A DNA stretch of 61,461 bases from Fuerstiella sp. GTDB lineage: Bacteria > Planctomycetota > Planctomycetia > Planctomycetales > Planctomycetaceae. Of this stretch, positions 35,572-44,503 are shown piece after piece; positions within the stretch are counted from its first letter, which is position 1, and each line of letters opens with the position of its first letter. The notes beneath the pieces are model-generated. The model searched no databases and was not told where the DNA came from. It worked only from the letters and a program-made list of their open reading frames with translations. The stretch lies in assembly GCA_029245955.1 (NCBI GenBank), contig JAQWOH010000058.1:1-61461 (forward strand), in the 5' to 3' direction. The translations under genes and the position numbers were made by a program.

Positions 35572-38439
35572 ATGCCACGACCCCCTTTTTTTCCCGCCTT
35601 CCGGTCCGCTTTCCGCTTTTCAGGTCTTGCACTGTTTGCGTGTCTGGGGCCGTCGGTCTGCGCTGATGACGTTGTCCCTGACGGTGCTGCCCTCGAATTC
35701 TTTGAAAAGAATGTGCGGCCGATTCTGGTGAAACATTGTTACGAATGTCATGCCGCCGGCGAAGTCAACGGTGGCCTGCGACTGGATTCCCGCGCGGGCG
35801 TCATGACGGGCGGTGACACCGGTCCGTCGCTGGTGGCCGGTGAGCCTGACCAGAGTCTGCTGATTGAAGCGGTTCGTTACAAGAACCGTGATCTTCAGAT
35901 GCCGCCACAAAAGGCTCTGACGACAGCTCAGATTGGCGTGCTTGAGAAATGGGTGGCCATGGGAGCGCCGGATCCTCGAATCGAAGCCCCTGATGTCGCA
36001 GACAGTGGTTCGGCAGGGATGAGTACTGCAGAAGGCAGGAACTTCTGGTCCTTCCGGCCTGTAAGCAATCCGCCGGTTCCTGACGTCAGCGATGAATCGT
36101 GGGTCCGGAATCCCATTGATGCGTTTGTGTTAGCGCAGCTTGAGGCTCGGGGACTGCGCCCTGCGCCCGCTGCTGATAAACGTACTCTGATTCGTCGCAT
36201 TACGTACAACCTGATTGGACTTCCACCGACACCCGAAGAAGTGGCTGCGTTCCTGGCAGATGATTCCGAGGACGCATACAACAAAGTAATGGAACGACTG
36301 CTGCAGTCGCCGCATTACGGGGTGCGATGGGGGAGACACTGGCTGGATGTAGCACGCTACGCAGATTCCAACGGTCTGGACGAAAATCTCGCCTTCGGTC
36401 TGGCATGGCGTTATCGCGACTATGTGGTCGATGCATTCAATAACGACAAGCCGTTTGACCGTTTTATGGTTGAGCAGCTTGCGGGCGACCTGCTGCCGGA
36501 AGCAAATCAGGAAACCCGGACCGCCACCAGCTTTCTGGTACTCGGCGCCAAAGTCCTGGCAGAACCGGATATGGAAAAGCTTGTCATGGATACTGTCGAC
36601 GAGCAGCTGGATACCACGGGCAAGGCATTTCTGGGGATGACCTTTGGATGCGTTCGCTGCCACGATCATAAATTTGATCCGCTTACGCATGCCGATTACT
36701 ATGCTCTGGCAGCGATCTTCAAGAGCACTCGGACGTTCGCTGAAACCAGAACCGGCGTCATCAAACACTGGCACCAGCACTCGTTTGCCACCGAAGAGGA
36801 CAAGGCGAAGCTGAAGGAGATTGACGCTGAAATTGCGAAAAAGAAGAGCGCGGCGTCGTCGTTCAAATCCAAAGCTATCGGCAGACTGCGGGAGGCAGCT
36901 CGAGCCAGGGCGACGGAGTATCTGGTGGCGGCCACGAAGTTCGAACCGTCCGCTCCGCTGGCCGTGGTGGAAGCGATTGCCGCACCGCTGGAACTGCACC
37001 CCCGAATTCTGCATCACACGCGATTGCACCTGGAGTACAATCAGGACGATCCGTTCTTCAGTCAGTGGCACAGTCTGGTCGCCGCCGGTGATGCAGACGG
37101 AGTGGATAAACATTTTCGTACTGTGTTTGCGGAAGCCGAAGCGGCATATGTGGCGGCTCAGAAGATGGATCCTCCGCAGAAAACACTGACTGATGTCCGA
37201 CTCAGAACGGCGCGGGAGGCGCTGTACGACCTGTCGGGTTTTCTGGCGGTTCCGCCGAAAGTCGAGTTTGCTTTCGACGAAAAGACTCTGGCGGAATATT
37301 ACCAGCTGGAGGACGAAGCTCGGATTCTGGAAAGCAATGCCCCCGACGAGCCAGCGGCGATGGGTGTCGGTGAACAGACGATTCTGGCCAGTCTGCCGAT
37401 TCACATTCGTGGCAGTCACTTGAATCTCGGCAATCCGGTGGCACGTGAGTTTCCTGAGGTGATGCGAACTTCGACGGTGCGGCCGGTCTTTCCGGCCGGT
37501 CAAAGTGGTCGCCTCGAATTTGCTCGGTGGATGTCCAGTACGCAGCACCCGCTGTCGGCACGGGTATTCGTGAATCGAGTCTGGGGCTGGCACTTTGGAC
37601 GCGGTATCGTGGGTACGACCGAAAACTTTGGCCAGCTCGGTGACCGTCCATCGCATCCGGAACTGCTGGACTGGCTGGCGCGTCGATTCATGGAATCCGG
37701 CTGGTCTGTGAAAGATCAGCATCGATTGATTCTGTCTTCCAGCGCCTATCAGATGGCGTCGGTTCATCCTGCGGAACAACGTTCCTCTGCTGCTGCAGCT
37801 AATCTGATTGAAGTAAATCCGATTGAAGTAAATCCGATTGAAGGCGATCCGGAGAATCTGTTGTTGTGGAAGTTCCGTCTGCAGCGACTGGAAGCCGAAC
37901 AGATTCGAGATTCCGTCCTGGCGGTGTCAGGCAGGCTGGACATGGCAATTGGCGGTAAGACTGTTCCATTACGCAATCGGCAGTTCGTATTCAATCATAC
38001 GTCGAAAGATCACACGAAGTATGACAGTCTGCGGCGTGCGCTGTATCTGCCGGTGATTCGCAACAATGTCTATTCGCTATTCTCACAGTTCGACTTTCCC
38101 GATCCAACCATGCCGACCGGGCACCGCAGTTCCACAGTGGTGGCACCGCAGGCACTTCTGATGATGAATTCGGATTTGGTGATGGATTCCGCCAGCAGTA
38201 TGGCGTCAATGTTGCTGGACCGTGGCAGAGACAATACTGAACGGGTGCAGATGGCCTATGCACGGACGGTTGGACGTCCTCCGTCAGCCGGTGAGACACA
38301 GCGAGCAATCGCGTTCGTCGGAGAACTGACGTCGCAGTCGATTGGCGCCACAGGAGTGGATGAGGCTGGAAAACGGCAGGCGTGGTCCGCTTTCTGTCAG
38401 AGTCTGTTTGCCAGCAATGAATTTATTTATGTGAGGTAA
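35572..38439 (+). CDS. PSCyt1-DUF1549-DUF1553 cytochrome-containing secreted protein
   Basis: The 955-residue protein has a signal peptide, then a planctomycete cytochrome C domain (VRPILVKHCYECHAAGEVNGGLRLDS, with ILEKWVAMGAPDP at its end), DUF1549 (RRITYNLIGLPPTPEEV, VRWGRHWLDVARYADSNG, TFGCVRCHDHKFDPLTHADYYAL), a Lys/Glu-rich middle segment, and DUF1553 (RVFVNRVWGWHFGRGIVGT, LQRLEAEQIRDSVLAVSGRL, MPTGHRSSTVVAPQALLMMN). It is thought to be exported and perhaps redox-linked. Residues about 745-757 contain a short in-frame tandem repeat (IEVNP twice, then IEGDP; 37809-37853). The stop is two bases from the downstream DUF1501 gene, whose ribosome site lies inside this gene's end, so they are translationally coupled. 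Confidence 0.95.
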   Translation: MPRPPFFPAFRSAFRFSGLALFACLGPSVCADDVVPDGAALEFFEKNVRPILVKHCYECHAAGEVNGGLRLDSRAGVMTGGDTGPSLVAGEPDQSLLIEAVRYKNRDLQMPPQKALTTAQIGVLEKWVAMGAPDPRIEAPDVADSGSAGMSTAEGRNFWSFRPVSNPPVPDVSDESWVRNPIDAFVLAQLEARGLRPAPAADKRTLIRRITYNLIGLPPTPEEVAAFLADDSEDAYNKVMERLLQSPHYGVRWGRHWLDVARYADSNGLDENLAFGLAWRYRDYVVDAFNNDKPFDRFMVEQLAGDLLPEANQETRTATSFLVLGAKVLAEPDMEKLVMDTVDEQLDTTGKAFLGMTFGCVRCHDHKFDPLTHADYYALAAIFKSTRTFAETRTGVIKHWHQHSFATEEDKAKLKEIDAEIAKKKSAASSFKSKAIGRLREAARARATEYLVAATKFEPSAPLAVVEAIAAPLELHPRILHHTRLHLEYNQDDPFFSQWHSLVAAGDADGVDKHFRTVFAEAEAAYVAAQKMDPPQKTLTDVRLRTAREALYDLSGFLAVPPKVEFAFDEKTLAEYYQLEDEARILESNAPDEPAAMGVGEQTILASLPIHIRGSHLNLGNPVAREFPEVMRTSTVRPVFPAGQSGRLEFARWMSSTQHPLSARVFVNRVWGWHFGRGIVGTTENFGQLGDRPSHPELLDWLARRFMESGWSVKDQHRLILSSSAYQMASVHPAEQRSSAAAANLIEVNPIEVNPIEGDPENLLLWKFRLQRLEAEQIRDSVLAVSGRLDMAIGGKTVPLRNRQFVFNHTSKDHTKYDSLRRALYLPVIRNNVYSLFSQFDFPDPTMPTGHRSSTVVAPQALLMMNSDLVMDSASSMASMLLDRGRDNTERVQMAYARTVGRPPSAGETQRAIAFVGELTSQSIGATGVDEAGKRQAWSAFCQSLFASNEFIYVR

Positions 38440-38441
38440 TC

Positions 38442-39869
38442 ATGTTCTCTGGTCCGGACTTGCGAACACGCCGCCAGTTGCTGAAGACCTCAGCGGTGGG
38501 CTTTGGTCACGTGGCTATGTCCGCGCTGCTGGGCAAGGAATCGCTGGGTGGGACAGAGCAGTCAGCTGCGCCGTCTCCATCGGCCCCGCAGATTTCGCAT
38601 GTCGCGGCTCGAGCGAAGCGTGTCGTTTTTCTGTTCATGAAGGGTGGCCCGTCTCACGTTGATACGTTTGACCCCAAACCGCTGCTGACCAGGGACAATG
38701 GCAAACCTTTGCCCTTTGACCTGCCACGAATCACGTTTGGTACTCAGGGCAACCTGCTGAAGTCTCCGTGGAAATTCCAACGCTACGGAGAAAGTGGTCT
38801 GCCGGTCAGTGAGTTGTTTCCTCACGTTGCTCAGCACGTCGACGACCTTTGTGTTCTGCGGTCTGTTCATGGAACAAATCCGGCCCATGGTGGCGCTCTG
38901 CTGAAGCTGCATACCGGAACGGATCAGTTTGTGCGTCCCAGCATGGGGTCGTGGGTGATCTATGGATTGGGTACGGAGAACCAGAATCTTCCAGCGTTTG
39001 TGACCATCTGCCCAACTCTTGCTCACGGTGGAGTGAACAACTGGGGCGCCGCCTTTCTACCGGCTCACTGTCAGGGAACACCAATCGGCAATGCCAGCCT
39101 TGCCGCAGCCAATGCGACGGTTAAGCACATTCAGAACGATCGTATCTCGTCTGCGGCCCAGCGCCGGCAACTGGACCTGATCCGGGCAATGAACCAGGAT
39201 CATCTGGAAGTCACCGGGCGAGATCAGGCGCTGGAGGGGCGGCTGAATTCGTTCGAGCTGGCGTTTCGCATGCAGTCTGCGATGCCGGAGGTTCAGAATC
39301 TGTCCAGTGAGACGGTTGCCACGCAGAAACTTTACGGCATGGACGATGCTGTTACCGAGGACTTCGGTCGGCAGTGTCTTATGGCTCGGCGTTTGCTGGA
39401 ACGTGACGTGCGTTTTGTACAGGTGACACACAGTGACAGTGAAGTGCAGTGGGATCAGCACTCAAATCTGTATCACGGCCATACGAAGAATTCGTCAGAA
39501 GTCGACAAGCCGATTGCCGGTTTCCTGACAGACCTGAAGGCTCGTGGCCTGCTCGACGACACGCTGGTGCTGTGGGGCGGAGAATTCGGTCGCACTCCGA
39601 CGGCTCAGGGAACTAATGGTCGTGACCATAATCCTCATGGTTTTACGATGTGGATGGCTGGTGGCGGAGTCAAAGGCGGCTATGCCTACGGAGCCACCGA
39701 CGACTACGGTTACTACGCTGCGGAAAACAAGATGCACGTCAACGATCTGCACGCCACCTTACTTCATCTGCTCGGCCTGAATCATGAGCGGCTGACATTC
39801 CGGTACGCCAGTCGCGATTTCCGCCTGACAGATGTTGCCGGGAAAGTGGCCGAAGATATTCTGGCGTAG
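38442..39869 (+). CDS. DUF1501 secreted protein (Tat)
   Basis: The 475-residue protein has a twin-arginine signal (RTRRQLLKTSAVGFGHVAMS) and the DUF1501 sulfatase-like core: KRVVFLFMKGGPSHVDTFDPKP, LCVLRSVHGTNPAHGGALLKLHTG, FVRPSMGSWVIYGLG, DVRFVQVTHSDSEVQWDQHS, LVLWGGEFGRTP and GTNGRDHNPHGFTMWMAGGG. GAGGTAA spans the end of the preceding gene. It is the partner of the PSCyt1-DUF1549-DUF1553 protein; the function of the pair is unknown. Confidence 0.95.
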   Translation: MFSGPDLRTRRQLLKTSAVGFGHVAMSALLGKESLGGTEQSAAPSPSAPQISHVAARAKRVVFLFMKGGPSHVDTFDPKPLLTRDNGKPLPFDLPRITFGTQGNLLKSPWKFQRYGESGLPVSELFPHVAQHVDDLCVLRSVHGTNPAHGGALLKLHTGTDQFVRPSMGSWVIYGLGTENQNLPAFVTICPTLAHGGVNNWGAAFLPAHCQGTPIGNASLAAANATVKHIQNDRISSAAQRRQLDLIRAMNQDHLEVTGRDQALEGRLNSFELAFRMQSAMPEVQNLSSETVATQKLYGMDDAVTEDFGRQCLMARRLLERDVRFVQVTHSDSEVQWDQHSNLYHGHTKNSSEVDKPIAGFLTDLKARGLLDDTLVLWGGEFGRTPTAQGTNGRDHNPHGFTMWMAGGGVKGGYAYGATDDYGYYAAENKMHVNDLHATLLHLLGLNHERLTFRYASRDFRLTDVAGKVAEDILA

Positions 39870-39943
39870 ACGGGATGCGGTTGTAAACGGCTTAGTTCGA
39901 CGGTGTTCTGCTGCACTTCCTGAGGTCTTTCAATCAGCCGCTG

Positions 39944-42676
39944 TTACCGCACCACGAAGTTGATCATTCTTCCCGGCACGGCAATCACTTTCACTACTGT
40001 CTTTCCTTCCAGTTGTTTCTGCACAGCAGCATCGGCTTCCGCAGCGGCCTGCATGCCGGTTTTGTCCAGGCCACTGGCCACCTTGAGTTTTGCCTTCAGC
40101 TTGCCGTTGAACTGTATGGGAAGTTCAATGGTGTCCTCCACCAGCAGCGCTTCGTCGAACGTGGGCCATGGTTCGTACGCCAGAGTACTTTCGCCGCCCA
40201 GAGCGTGCCACAGTTCTTCTGCAATGTGTGGAGCAAACGGGCTGAGTAACAGCACGAAAGGTTGCAGCACCGATTCTGGGCGGCAGTCTTCGTGAGACAT
40301 GAAATTGGTGAATTCCATCATGCGGCTGATGGCAGTGTTGCAACTGAGTTTATCGATGTCTGCTGTGACGGCCTTGATGGTCTTGTGCAGAATTCGCAGT
40401 TGTTCATCTGTCGGTTCAGCGTTCGTGACGTGTGCATTCGGCACGACATCTTCTGCGCGGTCGTCGATGATCATGCGCCACACTCGACCCAGGAATCGGT
40501 ACACACCCTCGACACCCTGCATGCTCCATGGTTTCACCTGCTCCAGCGGTCCCATGAACATTTCGTAAAGCCGCAGCGAGTCGGCTCCGTAGTCGCGCAC
40601 AACATCATCCGGGTTAATGACGTTACCGCGGGACTTCGACATCTTCTCCCCGTTTTCGCCAAGGATCATGCCCTGGTTCACCAGCTTCTGAAACGGTTCC
40701 GCCATGCTGACGTGACCACGATCGAACAGCACCTTGTGCCAGAACCGTGAGTACAGCAGATGCAGCACCGCGTGTTCGGCGCCACCGATGTACAGGTCGA
40801 CCGGCATCCAGTACTTTTCCAGAGCCGGGTCGATGAAGAACTCGCCGTTTTTGTTGTCACAGAACCGCAGGAAGTACCAGCAACTGCCGGCCCATTGCGG
40901 CATACTGTTGGTTTCTCGCTTCAATTTCGTGCCGTCGGTGTCTGTCTTGTACAGCCATTCGTCGCCGGCCTTGGACAGCATGGGCTGCGGAGTGCCGGTG
41001 GGTTTGAAGTCCTCCATGTGCGGATGCGGTACGGGCAGCGATTCGGCTGTTTCGGCCCGCATCAGACCGGTTGGATTGCCTTCTGCATCCAGTTCGTGCC
41101 AGATAGGAAACGGTTCGCCCCAGTACCGCTGACGACTGAACAGCCAGTCCCGCAGCTTGTAGTTAACTGCCGCTTTGCCCAGTCCGGTTTCGTTCAGCAG
41201 ATCAGTGATATGCGACTTGAAGTCATCCGTCGGCGTGCCGTTGTTGTCGCCGGAATTGATGGCTGTGCCTTTGGCGGAAAACGGTGTGATCTTCGAACCG
41301 TTGATTTCGGCTGTGAGCGCTGCTTCGTCTTTTGATGGTTCCCACCCGGCGGGCGGCGCAACGACCTGAACGATGGGGATCTCAAATTTGACTGCAAATT
41401 CAAAGTCACGCAGATCGTGCGCCGGCACAGCCATGATGGCTCCCGTGCCGTAGCTGATCAGGACGTAGTCGGCGACCCAGATCGGAATCTGTTCTCCGTT
41501 GACCGGATTAAATGCGTACGAACCTGTGAAGACACCGGACTTTTTCTTGGCCAGTTCGGTCCTGTCAAGGTCGCTTTTCAGTGAAGCAGTGCGACGGTAA
41601 TCAACGACCTGGTTTTTCTGTTCGTCAGTTGTCAGTCGATCGACGAAGGGATGTTCGGGCGCGATTACCATGTAAGTGGCGCCGAACAGTGTATCCGGTC
41701 GAGTCGTGTAGACTCGCAGCACATCTTCGCCTGCGGCCGCGGGCCAGCCCGCTGCCGATCTTGATGACTTCCAGTCTTTGAAGCGGGCACTGGCTGAGCC
41801 AGTCGCGTCCGCAGCATCGCCGGTGCCGATAAAGAAGTCGACTTCCGCACCGGTGCTGCGACCGATCCAGTTCCGTTGCAGCAGCTTGATCGATTCGGGC
41901 CAGTCCAGATCGTCCAGTTCGTACGCCAGCCGATCCGCGTACGCCGTGATTCTCAGCATCCACTGTTTCAGCGCGACTCGTTCGACCGGGTGATTACCTC
42001 GTTCGCTTTTGCCATCGATGATTTCTTCGTTCGCCAGAACCGTTCCCAGAGCCGGACACCAGTTCACGGGAGCGTCCGAAATGTACGCCAGACGATGCTT
42101 GTCCTGAAAACGTCTGATCGCTTCTTCCCCGGCCGTTGTGACGTCTGCCGGAATCGGCAGTTCCAAGATGGGTCGGCCTTTGCCGATACGAGTCTTGCCG
42201 TCGGGGCCCGTCCATTCGTACACGCTGTCGTACCATGTGTCGAACAGTTGCAGAAAGATCCACTGCGTCCAGCGGTAGTATTCCGGGTCCGTCGTGGCCA
42301 GTTCTCGCGACCAGTCGTAGCTGAAGCCCAGCATCTTTAACTGACGTCGAAATGTTTCGATATTCTTCTGCGTCGTTTCACGGGGATGAGTTCCCGTTTT
42401 AACGGCATGTTCTTCTGCCGGCAGTCCAAAAGAGTCCCAGCCCATCGGGTGCAGCACGTTCTTGCCATTCATGCGTGCGTACCGGCAAACGATGTCTGTA
42501 GCTGTGTAGCCTTCCGGGTGGCCAACGTGCAGACCGCTGCCCGATGGATATGGAAACATGTCCAGCACGTATAGCTTGTCGGTATTGTCCGACGGCTCGG
42601 CCGCCGTAAATGTGGCTTGCTCGTCCCAGAACTGTTGCCAGCGGGCTTCAGTGCGTTTTGCGTCGTAACGGGGCAT
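39944..42676 (-). CDS. leuS: Leucyl-tRNA synthetase
   Basis: The 910-residue protein is a bacterial class I LeuRS: the HIGH variant in FPYPSGSGLHVGHPEGYTATD (about residues 40-55), GWDSFGLPAEEHAVKTG, the CP1 editing domain with the TTRPDTLFGATYMVIAPEH motif, GYGTGAIMAVPAHD-like GTGAIMAVPAHDLRD, HLLYSRFWHK, and the KMSKS loop in LGENGEKMSKSRGNVINPDD. The anticodon-binding and C-terminal domains follow. It aminoacylates tRNA-Leu, so it would be essential. It stands alone between a convergent DUF1501 gene and an approximately 500-base upstream gap. Confidence 0.98.
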   Translation of the reverse strand: MPRYDAKRTEARWQQFWDEQATFTAAEPSDNTDKLYVLDMFPYPSGSGLHVGHPEGYTATDIVCRYARMNGKNVLHPMGWDSFGLPAEEHAVKTGTHPRETTQKNIETFRRQLKMLGFSYDWSRELATTDPEYYRWTQWIFLQLFDTWYDSVYEWTGPDGKTRIGKGRPILELPIPADVTTAGEEAIRRFQDKHRLAYISDAPVNWCPALGTVLANEEIIDGKSERGNHPVERVALKQWMLRITAYADRLAYELDDLDWPESIKLLQRNWIGRSTGAEVDFFIGTGDAADATGSASARFKDWKSSRSAAGWPAAAGEDVLRVYTTRPDTLFGATYMVIAPEHPFVDRLTTDEQKNQVVDYRRTASLKSDLDRTELAKKKSGVFTGSYAFNPVNGEQIPIWVADYVLISYGTGAIMAVPAHDLRDFEFAVKFEIPIVQVVAPPAGWEPSKDEAALTAEINGSKITPFSAKGTAINSGDNNGTPTDDFKSHITDLLNETGLGKAAVNYKLRDWLFSRQRYWGEPFPIWHELDAEGNPTGLMRAETAESLPVPHPHMEDFKPTGTPQPMLSKAGDEWLYKTDTDGTKLKRETNSMPQWAGSCWYFLRFCDNKNGEFFIDPALEKYWMPVDLYIGGAEHAVLHLLYSRFWHKVLFDRGHVSMAEPFQKLVNQGMILGENGEKMSKSRGNVINPDDVVRDYGADSLRLYEMFMGPLEQVKPWSMQGVEGVYRFLGRVWRMIIDDRAEDVVPNAHVTNAEPTDEQLRILHKTIKAVTADIDKLSCNTAISRMMEFTNFMSHEDCRPESVLQPFVLLLSPFAPHIAEELWHALGGESTLAYEPWPTFDEALLVEDTIELPIQFNGKLKAKLKVASGLDKTGMQAAAEADAAVQKQLEGKTVVKVIAVPGRMINFVVR

Positions 42677-43190
42677 CGTGGGTTTTCAATACAGAATGGG
42701 CGACTGTACCGTCCATTCAAGTCAGGCGAAGAAGTTCTATTCGGTCAATTCGTTCGGCAGTGCATCAGCACTACTGAACATCTTAGTTCACGTTGGAGAC
42801 ACGTACCGCAAATCCGGCGGGCCATACACGGCCGCTTCAGGCGGCGTGATCCGATAAAGTCGGGCAGTCTATTGAACTGTCGAGTTGTTGCAAATTCCGG
42901 ACTGCTGGTAGCTTAGGGAAGTACGGTGACCTGCAAAGAGTGTGGGCCCCAATCCGTGCGATAATGGGCCGGACGAAGCGACGGGAAGTGTTGGAGTCGT
43001 ATTCTCAAGGTGAGTCGTTTCACCTAAAACGGTGAGATTCGTCAGACAGATCGCGTCTCGGACAAAGGAACTGATGCGGCATGGCTGCAACCAAATATGA
43101 GCTGACTCACGGAAACGCTCCGTTGTCGCTACAAAACGATGCGCGCAAAGTGTCTACCCGAAAGACTCTAAAATGCCGGAGCGGCCGACC
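42677..43190. other. Intergenic region upstream of leuS and the small DUF4177-like gene
   Basis: About 510 bases between divergent genes. Open frames on either strand have no credible start or family. Leader and promoter of leuS must lie here; I looked for a T-box-like structure (not expected outside Firmicutes) and see no T-box motif. No tRNA or strong hairpin is seen. Confidence 0.5.
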
Positions 43191-43463
43191 ATGAGTTACA
43201 AGCAGCTGTTTCTTCTAATATTGACAATCTGGTCGGCTGAATTGTTCACGCGTCTGCTGTTTGACGCCATGATTCCTCCACAGATGGAATATCGCACGGT
43301 TTACATGGAAAAAGACGCGAAGAAGGGGCTGTTTCTGGGCAGCAGCCTGGGCGACTTTGGCCGGCGGGGCTGGAAAATTGTGTCGGTCATACCTGATCAC
43401 GACAACAGTCAGCAGATTATCGTCTTCATGCAGCGGCAAACGGTTCTTCGCATCGACAAATAG
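43191..43463 (+). CDS. Small DUF4177-like protein with membrane anchor
   Basis: The 90-residue protein (ATG at 43191, with GGAG nine bases upstream) has an N-terminal hydrophobic helix (YKQLFLLILTIWSAELFTRLLF) and a short beta domain, EYRTVYMEKDAKKG...LGDFGRRGWKIVSVIPD. That pattern ('yr...l..lG..GW.lv.v.p') resembles DUF4177. An ATG 18 bases upstream is possible but lacks a ribosome site. It precedes the atypical epimerase gene by 26 bases, so the two are likely cotranscribed. Role unknown. Confidence 0.7.
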   Translation: MSYKQLFLLILTIWSAELFTRLLFDAMIPPQMEYRTVYMEKDAKKGLFLGSSLGDFGRRGWKIVSVIPDHDNSQQIIVFMQRQTVLRIDK

Positions 43464-43489
43464 AAAAGGCGAAGGTTGAGGGAACTGAT

Positions 43490-44368
43490 GTGACAGATCA
43501 AGCGCGGACTCGACTGATCGCTGGCTGTGGATATCTGGGGCGACGCGTGGCGGACCAGTGGCGAAGCGATGGTCGCGATGTTGTGGCACTCACCCGCTCT
43601 CCTGTTCGCGCTGACGAGTTTCGGAAAAGCGGACTGACACCGGTGGTGACCGATCTTTGTGTTGATGCTGATCTGCGCTCATTACCGTCGGCCGAAATTG
43701 TTCTTTGGGCGGTGGGGTTCGATCATGCCGCTGGTGTGCCCCGTGAGAAAATCTGGCTGGGTGGGTTGGAGCGACTGCTGACGCGTCTTTCGTCTGCGCC
43801 TCGGCGATTTATCTACATCTCCAGCACAGGTGTCTATGGCCAGAACAGGGGGCAGACTGTTGACGAAGCGACTCCGGCGAATCCGACATCGGACGGTGGA
43901 CGCTGCTGTCTGGCAGCAGAACAACTGCTGCAACAGCACTGTTCTCAGTTCTTCCCGCAGACGCAGGTCATCGTACTGCGGATGGCTGGGATTTTCGGGC
44001 CGGGCAGGCTACTCCGAAGAGTTTCGGACCTGCAGTCTGAAAAACCACTGCCCGGATCGCCCGATCAATGGCTGAATCTGATCCACGTTAAGGACGCTGT
44101 TCGCATCATTGACTGTGTCTCGTCTACCGACGATGTGCCATCGGTCATCAATGTTGTGAATTCCGGCGGTATCACGCGTCGGCAGTATTACAGCCGACTT
44201 GCTGAACTTGTTTCGGCACCTGCTCCGGTATTCGGTACGAACGATAACGCAGGACCGCAACGCGGCGGCAATAAGCGAGTCGTGAGTCGATACCGAGCCG
44301 ATCTGAACGCTGACTTCCAGTACGATGATGTTCTGGCGGGACTGGAACAGTCGGTCGCCAATGCGTAA
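43490..44368 (+). CDS. Atypical extended SDR / YeeZ-like NAD(P)-binding epimerase homologue
   Basis: The 292-residue protein has a Rossmann NAD(P) motif (LIAGCGYLGRRVADQW, GxGxxG), an acidic turn, RRFIYISSTGVYG, and an extended-SDR C-terminal domain (WLNLIHVKDAVRII, NSGGITRRQYYSRLAEL). The canonical Tyr-x3-Lys pair is absent: the expected position reads GRCCLAAEQ, as in the YeeZ-type atypical group. It is therefore an NAD(P)-binding protein of uncertain catalysis. Translation appears to start at a GTG with a GAGG element upstream. It is the second gene of the small unit with the DUF4177-like gene. Confidence 0.85.
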   Translation: MTDQARTRLIAGCGYLGRRVADQWRSDGRDVVALTRSPVRADEFRKSGLTPVVTDLCVDADLRSLPSAEIVLWAVGFDHAAGVPREKIWLGGLERLLTRLSSAPRRFIYISSTGVYGQNRGQTVDEATPANPTSDGGRCCLAAEQLLQQHCSQFFPQTQVIVLRMAGIFGPGRLLRRVSDLQSEKPLPGSPDQWLNLIHVKDAVRIIDCVSSTDDVPSVINVVNSGGITRRQYYSRLAELVSAPAPVFGTNDNAGPQRGGNKRVVSRYRADLNADFQYDDVLAGLEQSVANA

Positions 44369-44503
44369 CGGTAGCCGGATGCTGTCATTCATTGCCTCGT
44401 GATGTCCAGGAGTGTAGCCTGAGCGTCTGTAGATGGTCGGATAGACGCCGACGCAGGAGACAATTGTATTGTTCCGTGATCCGGCTTTAGACTGAGGTGC
44501 GAC

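Noticed and set aside
36130..37779. A 549-codon open frame on the minus strand
   Set aside because: It is antisense to the certain PSCyt1-DUF1549-DUF1553 gene, which shows motifs throughout. The antisense product is rich in Arg, His and Gln with no domain, typical of a shadow in a GC-biased gene.
42677..43190. A T-box or leader peptide for leuS
   Set aside because: No T-box motif or Leu-codon run was seen upstream of the leuS start.
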